In this document: in pieces, positions 56,109-63,443 of the stretch | How positions within the stretch are numbered: position 1 is the first letter of the stretch | How the letters are laid out: each line of letters begins with the position of its first letter | Assembly (NCBI RefSeq): GCF_039532215.1 | Contig: NZ_BAAARN010000003.1 | Coordinates: 202,485-266,484 of the forward strand | Direction: 5' to 3' | Length of the DNA stretch: 64,000 nt | Source of the DNA: Pedococcus aerophilus | Lineage (GTDB): Bacteria; Actinomycetota; Actinomycetes; Actinomycetales; Dermatophilaceae | Translations under genes and position numbers: made by a program | Notes under the pieces: generated by a model | Told to the model about the DNA's origin: nothing | The model's input: the letters and a program-made list of their open reading frames with translations, nothing else | Database searches by the model: none

Positions 56109-57224
56109 TCAGGCGGAGGGGTGGTCGCCGACCATCTGGACGGAGCCACCGTCGACGCCCTTGGCCCCGTGGACGACCTCGACCCCGTCCTCGACGGGAG
56201 CGCCCTCCAGGTCGCTGACGTCCCCGATGGCCCAGGCCTGGATGCCGCGTGCGGCCAGCTCCCGGGTGGCTGTGTCGACCTGGTCGGCCGGCAGCATCGC
56301 CACGAAGCCGACCCCCATGTTGAGGGTGCGCTCGAGGTCGGTTCGTGGCACGCCGCCGAGGTCGCCGACCGTGCTGAAGACGGCGGGCGGCGTCCACGTG
56401 CTCCGGTCGAGGCGTGCGAAGGCCCCCGTCGGGAGGACCCGGGCGAGGTTGGCGGCCAGGCCGCCACCGGTCACGTGAGACAACGCGTGGACGTCGATGC
56501 CGTCGGTGCGGATGAGGTCGAGCAGGTCGGCGGAGTAGACCCGGGTCGGGGTGAGGAGCTCCTCCCCCAACGTGTGGCCGAACTCGTCGACGTGGCGGTC
56601 GAGCTGCCACCCTGCGGCACCGATGACCTTGCGCACCAACGAGTACCCGTTGGAGTGCAGACCGCTCGAGCCGAGAGCCAGCACCACGTCACCGGAGGTG
56701 ACGCGGTCGGGACCCAGCACGTCGGCATACTCGACGACCCCGGTCGCGGCACCGGCCACGTCGTACTCGTCCGCCTCGAGCAGTCCCGGGTGCTCGGCCG
56801 TCTCGCCACCGACGAGGGCGACGCGCGCCTGCTCACAGGCAGCAGCGATACCGGACACGATCGCCGCGATCCGCTCGGGCACGACACGGCCGGTGGCGAT
56901 GTAGTCGGTCATGAACAGCGGCTCGGCGCCGCACACGACGATGTCGTCGACGACCATGCCGACGAGGTCGAAGCCGATCGTGTCGTGCCGGTCCATCGCC
57001 TGCGCGATCGCGACCTTGGTGCCGACGCCGTCCGTGCTCGTGGCCAGGACCGGGCGGGTCATCCGCGCGATGGCACTGGCGTCGAACATGCCGGCGAATC
57101 CGCCCAGGCCCCCGAGCACCTCGGGACGGGTGGCCCGGCGCACCGAGGCCTTCATCAGCTCGACGGCCTTGTCACCGGCCTCGACGTCGACGCCGGCGGA
57201 GGCATAGGTGATCGGTTCGCTCAC
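56109..57224 (-). CDS. purM: Phosphoribosylformylglycinamidine cyclo-ligase PurM
   Basis: A 371-residue AIR synthetase, step five of purine synthesis. TRPVLATSTDGVGTKVAIA and VGMVVDDIVVCGAEPLF (ATP/Mg-binding), VALVGGETAEHPG and GSSGLHSNGYSLVRKV are family landmarks. GTG 57224 is preferred: TAGGCT (57232-57237 on the minus strand) precedes it by seven bases, so purM may have its own leaderless promoter in addition to read-through from purF. It is separated from purF by cassette B. Confidence 0.92.
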   Translation of the reverse strand: MSEPITYASAGVDVEAGDKAVELMKASVRRATRPEVLGGLGGFAGMFDASAIARMTRPVLATSTDGVGTKVAIAQAMDRHDTIGFDLVGMVVDDIVVCGAEPLFMTDYIATGRVVPERIAAIVSGIAAACEQARVALVGGETAEHPGLLEADEYDVAGAATGVVEYADVLGPDRVTSGDVVLALGSSGLHSNGYSLVRKVIGAAGWQLDRHVDEFGHTLGEELLTPTRVYSADLLDLIRTDGIDVHALSHVTGGGLAANLARVLPTGAFARLDRSTWTPPAVFSTVGDLGGVPRTDLERTLNMGVGFVAMLPADQVDTATRELAARGIQAWAIGDVSDLEGAPVEDGVEVVHGAKGVDGGSVQMVGDHPSA

Positions 57225-57310
57225 GGTCCCCAGCCTAGACCGCCGCCACCCCTGCCCCGTTCCGAGTCCACCGCCCCGCCCCTCCCGCCGTCCCGCCGCT
57301 CCCCGCCCGG

Positions 57311-57352
57311 TCGATGTAGACGCGCCGGGGAAACGCGGCGTGTCCACATCGA
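57311..57352. repeat. Left hairpin of DUF559 cassette B
   Basis: TCGATGTAGACGCGCC (57311-57326) pairs with GGCGTGTCCACATCGA (57337-57352) apart from one mismatch and one G-T pair, around a ten-base loop. It directly abuts the cassette gene's stop (57354). The word TCGATGTAxACGCGCC recurs in the right hairpin. Confidence 0.9.
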
Positions 57353-57353
57353 C

Positions 57354-58280
57354 TCAACTGGCCCGGCGGCGGGACAAGGCCGCATGGGCCGCACAGACCT
57401 GGTCCATGAAGCGCTCGGAGTCCAGGCGCAACCCCATCAGCGTCATGCGCAGCACCCGGTCCCCGCTGATGACCAAGGCGTTCTGGCGAAACTGGTCGTC
57501 GGTCGGAGCGAGTCCCCACTGGTGCTGCGACCCGTCGATCTCGACGACGAGCCCGATGTCCTCCCAGGCGGCGTCGAGGTACGCCCTGCCCCACCCGAGT
57601 CGCCGGACGACCTGCTTGGTCGGTGCCGGCAGACCTCGGGCACGACACATCGTGGCGAAGTCCAGCTCGCCGAGGCTCTGCGCACCGTCGGCGATGTCCC
57701 GCGCGACGGTGGGGATGAAGGCGCGTCGCGTCCTTCCCCTGACGGCGCGCGTTGCCGCCATGAGCTGAAGACCGGTGACCAGTCGTTGCTGCACGGGCAT
57801 CACCAGCAGCAAGGCTGCCTGCCTGTCGCTGACCGCCCAGTGAGCAGCCCGCACCGCGGCCACGGCAGGCACGGTGCGAGGCATGCCACTCACGGCCAGC
57901 TCGCGCTCCACCCGGCGAACGACCTTGTGAAGAGTCACGCCCTCGACGGCAGGGACGTGGGCGTTGTGCACCACCGAGACATGGACCCGGTCGTCCTGGT
58001 AGCCGGTGAGCCCGGCAACCTGCAGCGCCGTCACGCCGTCGAGCGCCGCAATCCGGCGACCCGTCCCCCAGAGGGCCCGCCACCGCAGGCCCTCGACGCC
58101 CAGCGGTGCGGTGTGCAGGGCCACAGTCTGCTGTCCGTGCGCCGCCCAGCGCCCTGCTGCCACCTGACGGGCGACAGCGCCTCGGTCCCAGCCGTACAGC
58201 GCGAGCTCGGCCCGCGACAGCACGAGGTCGTGCGCCAGCTGTCGCAGCTCGTCGACGCGCAGACGGCGGTGGGAGGTCAT
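57354..58280 (-). CDS. AbiEi-like wHTH protein with C-terminal DUF559/Vsr-like nuclease domain (cassette B)
   Basis: A 308-residue protein of the same family as the 17816 gene. The N-terminal wHTH region is RAELALYGWDRGAVARQVAAGRW, the middle includes AALDGVTALQVAGLTG, and the C-terminus is a DUF559 nuclease core: LVVEIDGSQHQW (Glu247, Asp249, His253 in the ExDGxxH pattern) followed by DDQFRQNALVISGDRVLRM. The acidic residues appear intact, so it may be catalytically active. CCACGATCGG lies three bases before its ATG (58284-58293 on the minus strand), matching the first copy. No partner toxin or methylase is adjacent. Confidence 0.78.
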   Translation of the reverse strand: MTSHRRLRVDELRQLAHDLVLSRAELALYGWDRGAVARQVAAGRWAAHGQQTVALHTAPLGVEGLRWRALWGTGRRIAALDGVTALQVAGLTGYQDDRVHVSVVHNAHVPAVEGVTLHKVVRRVERELAVSGMPRTVPAVAAVRAAHWAVSDRQAALLLVMPVQQRLVTGLQLMAATRAVRGRTRRAFIPTVARDIADGAQSLGELDFATMCRARGLPAPTKQVVRRLGWGRAYLDAAWEDIGLVVEIDGSQHQWGLAPTDDQFRQNALVISGDRVLRMTLMGLRLDSERFMDQVCAAHAALSRRRAS

Positions 58281-58351
58281 CGACCGATCGTGGCGAAACC
58301 GGCACCACCGACCCGTCAGTCATCCACAGCCCGCCCCGCCACCTCGCCGTG

Positions 58352-58393
58352 TCGATGTAAACGCGCCCTGAATTGGCGGCGCGTTTACATCGA
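58352..58393. repeat. Right hairpin of DUF559 cassette B
   Basis: TCGATGTAAACGCGCC (58352-58367) pairs perfectly with GGCGCGTTTACATCGA (58378-58393) around a ten-base loop. The 16-10-16 geometry equals that of the left hairpin. It lies 72 bases before the cassette gene start and 46 bases downstream of the purF stop. In this orientation it could also end the purF transcript. Confidence 0.92.
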
Positions 58394-58438
58394 ACCGGCA
58401 GTGGAGTGGGGGGACCGGCGGAGAGGGAGGCGAGAGGG

Positions 58439-59977
58439 CTAGGGGCGGGTGAGGGCGTCCTGGGCGCCGCCGCCGACGCCGAGGGTCACGCCGTCGACGT
58501 CGAGGGGCAGCGTCTCGAAGAGGTTCTTGCCGAGCCGGCTCGCCTCAGGCAGCTCGAGCGGGTACTTGCCCGAGAAGCACGCGGTGCAGAGCTGGTCGCT
58601 CGGCTGCTCGGTGGCCGCGATCATCCCCTCCTCGCTGATGTAGCCGAGGGAGTCGGCGCCGATGGAGGTGCAGACCTCCTCGACCCCGATGCCGGTGGCG
58701 ATCAGCTCGGCGCGGGTCGCGAAGTCGATGCCGTAGAAGCAGGGCCAGCGCACCGGCGGGCTCGAGATCCGCACGTGCACCTCGGCGGCCCCGGCCTCGC
58801 GGAGCATCCGGACCAGCGCGCGCTGGGTGTTCCCGCGGACGATCGAGTCGTCGACGACGACGAGGCGCTTGCCCTTGATGACCTCGCGCAGCGGGTTGAG
58901 CTTGAGCCGGATGCCGAGCTGGCGGATCGTCTGCGACGGGGCGATGAAGGTGCGCCCGACGTAGGAGTTCTTGACCAGGCCCTGGCCGTAGGGGATCCCC
59001 GATTCCTGGGCGTAGCCGATCGCCGCCGGGGTGCCGGACTCCGGCGTCGGCATGACGAGGTCGGCCTCGACAGGGTGCTCCCGGGCCAACGTCCGGCCCA
59101 TCTCGACCCGCGACTCGTGGACACCACGGCCGTTGATCGTCGTGTCCGGGCGGGCGAGGTAGACGTACTCGAAGACGCAGCCCTTGCGCGCCGTCTCGGC
59201 GAACCGCTGCGAGCGCAGACCCTCCTCGTCGATCGCGATCAGCTCGCCGGGCTCGACCTCACGGATGAGGGAGGCACCGACGATGTCGAGGGCGGCGGTC
59301 TCGGAGGCGACCACCCAGCCGCGGTCGAGGCGGCCGAGGACCAGGGGACGGATCCCTTGGGGGTCGCGGGCTGCATACAGGGTGTGCTCGTCCATGAAGA
59401 CGAAGCAGAACGCGCCCTGCAGCTTGGGCAGGATGTCCATCGCCGCGGCCTCGAGCGACCGGTCGGGGTCGTCGGCGAGCAGGGCGGTGACCAGGGCCGT
59501 GTCCGTGGTGTTGCCTCGCACCAGCTCGCCGCCACCGTGGGCGAAGCCCTCCTCGGCGCGGGAGGCGACGAGGTCGCGCAGCTCGGCGGAGTTGATGAGG
59601 TTGCCGTTGTGCGCCAGGGCCACGGTCGACTCGGCGTGTCCGCCGAGGGTGGGCTGGGCGTTCTCCCACGTCGAGCCGCCGGTCGTGGAGTAGCGGCAGT
59701 GGCCGACGGCGAGGTGCCCGCGCAGCGAGGCGAGCGAACGCTCGTCGAAGACCTGGGACACGAGCCCCATGTCCTTGTAGACGAGGATGCTGCGCCCGTC
59801 CGAGGTCGCGATGCCGGCCGACTCCTGCCCACGGTGCTGCAGGGCGTAGAGGCCGTAGTAGGTGAGCTTGGCGACCTCCTCACCGGGAGCCCAGACACCG
59901 AACACCCCGCAGGCGTCCTGCGGGCCCTTCTCGCCTGGGAGGAGATCGTGCGTCAGCTGTCCGTCGCCACGTGCCAC
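58439..59977 (-). CDS. purF: Amidophosphoribosyltransferase PurF
   Basis: A 512-residue enzyme of the first step of purine synthesis. Residue 23 (DACGVFG) would be the N-terminal nucleophile after a 22-residue propeptide is removed. The glutamine amidotransferase domain (QHRGQES, GHCRYSTTG, HNGNLIN) is followed by the PRPP-binding VVVDDSIVRGNT and the iron-sulfur-type cysteines (LCTACFSGKYP). GTG 59977 starts it. It is normally upstream of purM; here cassette B separates the two. Confidence 0.93.
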   Translation of the reverse strand: MARGDGQLTHDLLPGEKGPQDACGVFGVWAPGEEVAKLTYYGLYALQHRGQESAGIATSDGRSILVYKDMGLVSQVFDERSLASLRGHLAVGHCRYSTTGGSTWENAQPTLGGHAESTVALAHNGNLINSAELRDLVASRAEEGFAHGGGELVRGNTTDTALVTALLADDPDRSLEAAAMDILPKLQGAFCFVFMDEHTLYAARDPQGIRPLVLGRLDRGWVVASETAALDIVGASLIREVEPGELIAIDEEGLRSQRFAETARKGCVFEYVYLARPDTTINGRGVHESRVEMGRTLAREHPVEADLVMPTPESGTPAAIGYAQESGIPYGQGLVKNSYVGRTFIAPSQTIRQLGIRLKLNPLREVIKGKRLVVVDDSIVRGNTQRALVRMLREAGAAEVHVRISSPPVRWPCFYGIDFATRAELIATGIGVEEVCTSIGADSLGYISEEGMIAATEQPSDQLCTACFSGKYPLELPEASRLGKNLFETLPLDVDGVTLGVGGGAQDALTRP

Positions 59978-60007
59978 GTGGGTCAGTCTCCCACAGGGGG
60001 AACGGCG

Positions 60008-60235
60008 TCAGTCGCGGCGTTCCAGAAGCACGGCGAGGACGGCGGCCACGAGGCCGAAGAGGCAGGCCCCGAGGAGGCCGAGGAACATCACCGACGAGGC
60101 CACGCCGAAGTTGCGCCCGGTCTGCGTGGTGTTGCCGCCGCCGAAGTAGGCGAAGGCCGAACCGACCACGAACCCGAGGATCACGCCGGTCGAGATGAAG
60201 GCGACGAAGTTGGGGTAGCGACGGGTGGGAGGCAC
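60008..60235 (-). CDS. Small two-helix membrane protein
   Basis: A 75-residue protein with two hydrophobic segments (about residues 10-30 and 48-70) and a basic cytoplasmic start (PPTRRYPNF). GTG 60235 is used. It lies 30 bases upstream of purF on the same strand and may be cotranscribed. I do not recognise a family beyond this arrangement. Confidence 0.65.
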   Translation of the reverse strand: MPPTRRYPNFVAFISTGVILGFVVGSAFAYFGGGNTTQTGRNFGVASSVMFLGLLGACLFGLVAAVLAVLLERRD

Positions 60236-60300
60236 GGCTCAACGCTACCTCGCCCCCGCGGCGCGCCCGCAGCCACCGGTGCGACGACCGCCGGTCCGAC

Positions 60301-60328
60301 CCATCCGTCGACCCCCGCGGGTACGAAT
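60301..60328 (+). promoter_or_regulatory. SigK-type promoter of the molybdopterin oxidoreductase
   Basis: CCATCC (60301-60306), 17 bases, then CGAAT (60324-60328) matches the mycobacterial SigK consensus exactly. The expected transcription start, seven or eight bases later, is the ATG at 60336, so the mRNA is leaderless. The sigK gene lies 2.6 kb downstream. Confidence 0.75.
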
Positions 60329-60335
60329 GGAGGTC

Positions 60336-61946
60336 ATGCACCCCACATCGAAGAGCCAAAGCCTCAGGTATGCCGTGAGCGGGCTGCTCGCGGCCCTCAC
60401 CGGCATGGCCGTGGGTCACCTCGTCGCGGCCTTCGTGAACCCGGCCGCCTCGCCCGTCCTGTCGGTGGGCTCCACCGTCATCGACGCCACCCCGACCCCC
60501 GTGAAGGAGTGGGCGGTCCAGAACTTCGGCAACGCCGACAAGCCCATCCTGCTCGGCAGCGTCGGGCTGGTGACCGCGCTCGCGGCCATGGTGATCGGCC
60601 TGGTGGCCCGCAAGCGCCCGAGTGCGGCCGGCGTCCTCGTCGTGCTGCTCGCCGGTCTCGCCGGACTCGCTGCCATGCTGCGCCCGACCGCCGGCCCCGT
60701 CGACATCCTCCCGGCCTTCGCCGCAGCCGTCGTCGGCGCCGCGGTGCTGTTCGGGCTGCTGCGCCTGCTGGGCAGCGGCACCACCACCGCGGCCGAGCGC
60801 TCCACGGACTCGGGACGCGCCTCCGGGAGCAGCCCGACCCCGGAGTCGCCGCTCGACCACTCGGCCCAGGCCCCCGGCGTCCCCAGCACGACCGGTCGCC
60901 GCAACTTCCTCCTCGGCGCCGCAGGTGCCACCGTCGGCGCCGCCGCCGTGGGTGCGCTCGGCCAGAAGCTGGCCGCCGCCCCCACGCTGCCCTCGTCGGT
61001 CGCCCTGCCTGCGCCCCAGAACACCGCAGCAGCCCTGCCCGCCGGGCTCGAGACCAAGGTCAAGGGCATCAGCGCCTTCAGCACCCCGATCAAGGAGTTC
61101 TACCGGGTCGACACGGCCCTGGTGATCCCGCGCATCGACGTGCAGACCTGGGAGCTCGAGATCACCGGTGACGTCGACAAGCCCTACACGCTCACGTTCG
61201 ACGAGCTCATCAAGATGCCGATGATCGAGAAGCACATCACCCTCAACTGCGTCAGCAACGAGGTCGGCGGCCCCTACATCTCCTCCACCCTGTGGCAGGG
61301 AGTGCTGGTCAAGGACCTGCTCGAGCGCGCCGGCGTGAAGAGTGGCGTGGACCAGATCCTCAGCGAGTCCACCGACGGCATGACCATCTCGACGCCGATC
61401 GAGGCTCTGACCGACGACCGTGAGGCGATGATCGCGGTGGCCATGAACGGCGAGCCGCTCCCGGCGCGCCACGGGTTCCCCGCCCGCATGGTCACGCCCG
61501 GCCTCTACGGCTTCGTCGGGGCGACGAAGTGGGTGACCAAGCTCACCGCCACGACCTACGCCAAGGACGAGGCCTACTGGACCAAGCGCGACTGGCTGAT
61601 CGACGGCACCGTGAAGACCCAGGCCCGCATCGACACCCCGCGCGGTCTCGCGACGTACAAGCCCGGGAAGATCGCCATCGGCGGAGTGGCCTGGGCCCAG
61701 CGCCGCGGCATCAAGGAGGTCGAGGTCCGCGTGGACGACGGCCCGTGGCAGAAGGCCACCCTGGGCCCGGACGGCGGCACCGACTACTGGCGCCAGTGGT
61801 ACTGGGAGTGGGATGCCAAGAGCGGTCGCCACGACCTCACCGTCCGCGCCACCGACGGCACCGGCGAGGTTCAGACCGAGAAGAGGGCCGACCCCTTCCC
61901 CGGCGGAGCCTCCGGCTACCACTCGATCGTCGTGCTGGTCTCCTGA
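60336..61946 (+). CDS. Membrane-anchored molybdopterin-dependent oxidoreductase (sulfite-oxidase fold)
   Basis: A 536-residue protein. About four transmembrane segments occupy residues 12-150, then a Ser-rich linker, a second N-terminal-like hydrophobic segment with RRNFLLGAAGATVG (Tat-like) and a sulfite-oxidase-type Moco domain from about 245 to 430 with HITLNCVSNEVGG (molybdenum-ligand Cys near 307) and GFPARMVTPGLYG; a C-terminal Mo-co dimerisation-like domain follows with VAWAQRRGIKEVEVRVDD. It may reduce or oxidise sulfur or nitrogen oxides or methionine sulfoxide. The ATG at 60336 was chosen from the SigK promoter; an ATG at 60327 overlaps the -10. Confidence 0.82.
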   Translation: MHPTSKSQSLRYAVSGLLAALTGMAVGHLVAAFVNPAASPVLSVGSTVIDATPTPVKEWAVQNFGNADKPILLGSVGLVTALAAMVIGLVARKRPSAAGVLVVLLAGLAGLAAMLRPTAGPVDILPAFAAAVVGAAVLFGLLRLLGSGTTTAAERSTDSGRASGSSPTPESPLDHSAQAPGVPSTTGRRNFLLGAAGATVGAAAVGALGQKLAAAPTLPSSVALPAPQNTAAALPAGLETKVKGISAFSTPIKEFYRVDTALVIPRIDVQTWELEITGDVDKPYTLTFDELIKMPMIEKHITLNCVSNEVGGPYISSTLWQGVLVKDLLERAGVKSGVDQILSESTDGMTISTPIEALTDDREAMIAVAMNGEPLPARHGFPARMVTPGLYGFVGATKWVTKLTATTYAKDEAYWTKRDWLIDGTVKTQARIDTPRGLATYKPGKIAIGGVAWAQRRGIKEVEVRVDDGPWQKATLGPDGGTDYWRQWYWEWDAKSGRHDLTVRATDGTGEVQTEKRADPFPGGASGYHSIVVLVS

Positions 61947-61988
61947 CCGATCTGCTACTGCCACAACGCCACTCACCCGGCGTGCACC

Positions 61989-62027
61989 CAGCGCCCCTGC
62001 GCGGCCCCACGGCCGGCAGGGGCGCTG
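61989..62027 (+). terminator. Terminator after the oxidoreductase gene
   Basis: CAGCGCCCCTGC (61989-62000) pairs perfectly with GCAGGGGCGCTG (62016-62027), followed by TCGTTGCG. A second small hairpin, CGCCACA/TGTGGCG (62034-62064), lies next to it. Together they separate the oxidoreductase transcript from the fasciclin gene's own promoter. Confidence 0.75.
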
Positions 62028-62116
62028 TCGTTGCGCCACAAGGACATTCGCCCCCCCTGTGGCGAGGCGATTCCGTGCTCGGCAGGAAGAAACCTCGAAA
62101 AAGTTTCGCCCGGGCC

Positions 62117-62143
62117 CAATCCGCTTCCTGCACAGGGCCGAAT
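62117..62143 (+). promoter_or_regulatory. SigK-type promoter of the fasciclin gene
   Basis: CAATCC (62117-62122; five of six bases of CCATCC), 16 bases, then CGAAT (62139-62143) fits the SigK consensus. The start codon is 40 bases downstream, with AAGGAG as ribosome-binding site. Confidence 0.65.
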
Positions 62144-62182
62144 GCCAGATGTCAGAACGTCACTGAAACAAGGAGCCACATC

Positions 62183-62821
62183 ATGCGACTCGCACGCCGC
62201 AGCACCATCGCCGTCCTCGGCCTCGCCCTTCCCCTGAGCCTCGCCGCCTGTGGGAGCTCCGACTCCGACACCGCCGCGTCCCCCTCGGCCTCGATGACGA
62301 GCAGCTCGAGCTCCTCCTCCTCGTCGTCCTCCACCACCGACGAGATGGCTTCCAAGCCCTTCGGTGACGGCTGCGCCGCTGTCCCGGCCGACGGCAAGGG
62401 TTCCTTCTCCGGCATGGCCACCGACCCGGTCGCCACCGCCGCCAGCAACAACCCGGTCCTGTCCACCCTGGTCACCGCCGTCGGCGAGGCCGGCCTGGGC
62501 GAGACCCTGAACTCGGCCAAGGACATCACCGTCTTCGCCCCGAGCAACGACGCGTTCAAGGCCGTCCCGGCCGCCACGATGGACGCCGCGATGAAGGACC
62601 CGAAGGGTCTGCTCACCAAGGTCCTCACCAACCACGTCGTCGAGGGTCGCCTGACCCCGGAGACCCTGGCCGGCGAGCACAAGACCCTGGGTGGCGGCAC
62701 CATCACCGTCGAGGGTTCCGGCGAGTCCTTCAAGGTCGGCACGGCCAACGTGATCTGCGGCAACGTGCAGACCGCGAACGCCACCGTCTACATCATCGAC
62801 GGCGTCCTGCTCCCCAAGTAA
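62183..62821 (+). CDS. Fasciclin-domain lipoprotein (MPT83/MPT70-like)
   Basis: A 212-residue exported lipoprotein: lipobox LAAC (about residues 20-23), a Ser/Thr-rich linker (about residues 25-55), and one fasciclin domain from about 75 to 212 with NNPVLSTLVTAVGEAGLGETL and ITVFAPSNDAFKAVP. In mycobacteria the fasciclin antigens MPT70 and MPT83 are encoded next to SigK and controlled by it, and the same is likely here. ATG 62183 has AAGGAG eight bases upstream. Confidence 0.9.
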   Translation: MRLARRSTIAVLGLALPLSLAACGSSDSDTAASPSASMTSSSSSSSSSSSTTDEMASKPFGDGCAAVPADGKGSFSGMATDPVATAASNNPVLSTLVTAVGEAGLGETLNSAKDITVFAPSNDAFKAVPAATMDAAMKDPKGLLTKVLTNHVVEGRLTPETLAGEHKTLGGGTITVEGSGESFKVGTANVICGNVQTANATVYIIDGVLLPK

Positions 62822-62894
62822 CACCGGATCAGCGATGATGGTGTCCATGGCAGCGACTTCCTCAGGTCCCAACCCGACTTGGGGAGGTCCTGCC

Positions 62895-63443
62895 ATGGCA
62901 CCGGACCTCGGAGAGCTCTTGCGGATGTGTTCCCTCGGGGACGAGTCCGCATTCGCCCGGTTGTACGACGCGGTGTCCTCCCGGATCTACGGGCTGGTCC
63001 TCCGAGTCGTGCGTGACCCGGCACAGTCCGAAGAGGTCGCCCAGGAAGCCTTGCTCGACATCTGGCGCACCAGCGCCCGGTTCGACCCCGAGCGTGGGAG
63101 CCCGGTGAGCTGGATGCTCACCATCGCCCACCGCAAGGCGGTCGACCGGGTGCGGTCCGCCCAGGCGTCCACGGATCGCGAGGACAGCTACGGTTCACGC
63201 AACCAGGAGCGGTCCTTCGACCAGACGGTCGAGGCCGTAGAGCGCAACCTCGACGCCCAGCGCGTGCGCAACGCGATGGACTCCCTTACGGAGACCCAGC
63301 GCAAAGCGGTCGAGCTGGCCTACTTCGGTGGTTACACGCACACCGAGGTCGCTTCCCTCCTCGGCGTTCCCCTGGGAACGGCGAAGACCCGAATACGTGA
63401 CGGATTGATCCGTCTGAGAGACACCCTGGGGGTGCAGCAATGA
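62895..63443 (+). CDS. sigK: ECF sigma factor SigK
   Basis: A 182-residue ECF sigma factor like SigK: region 2 (FARLYDAVSSRIYGLVLRVV ... EEVAQEALLDIWR ... MLTIAHRKAVDRVR) and region 4 (TETQRKAVELAYFGGYTHTEVASLLGVPLGTAKTRIRDGL). ATG 62895 is chosen over upstream ATGs because GGGGAGG precedes it by seven bases. The stop overlaps the rskA start (ATGA), so the pair is coupled. It directs the promoters found at 60301 and 62117. Confidence 0.9.
   Translation: MAPDLGELLRMCSLGDESAFARLYDAVSSRIYGLVLRVVRDPAQSEEVAQEALLDIWRTSARFDPERGSPVSWMLTIAHRKAVDRVRSAQASTDREDSYGSRNQERSFDQTVEAVERNLDAQRVRNAMDSLTETQRKAVELAYFGGYTHTEVASLLGVPLGTAKTRIRDGLIRLRDTLGVQQ

Noticed and set aside
58373-61171. A 932-codon plus-strand frame opposite purF
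   Set aside because: It runs antisense to purF, then out of frame over the oxidoreductase, and has no recognisable domain.
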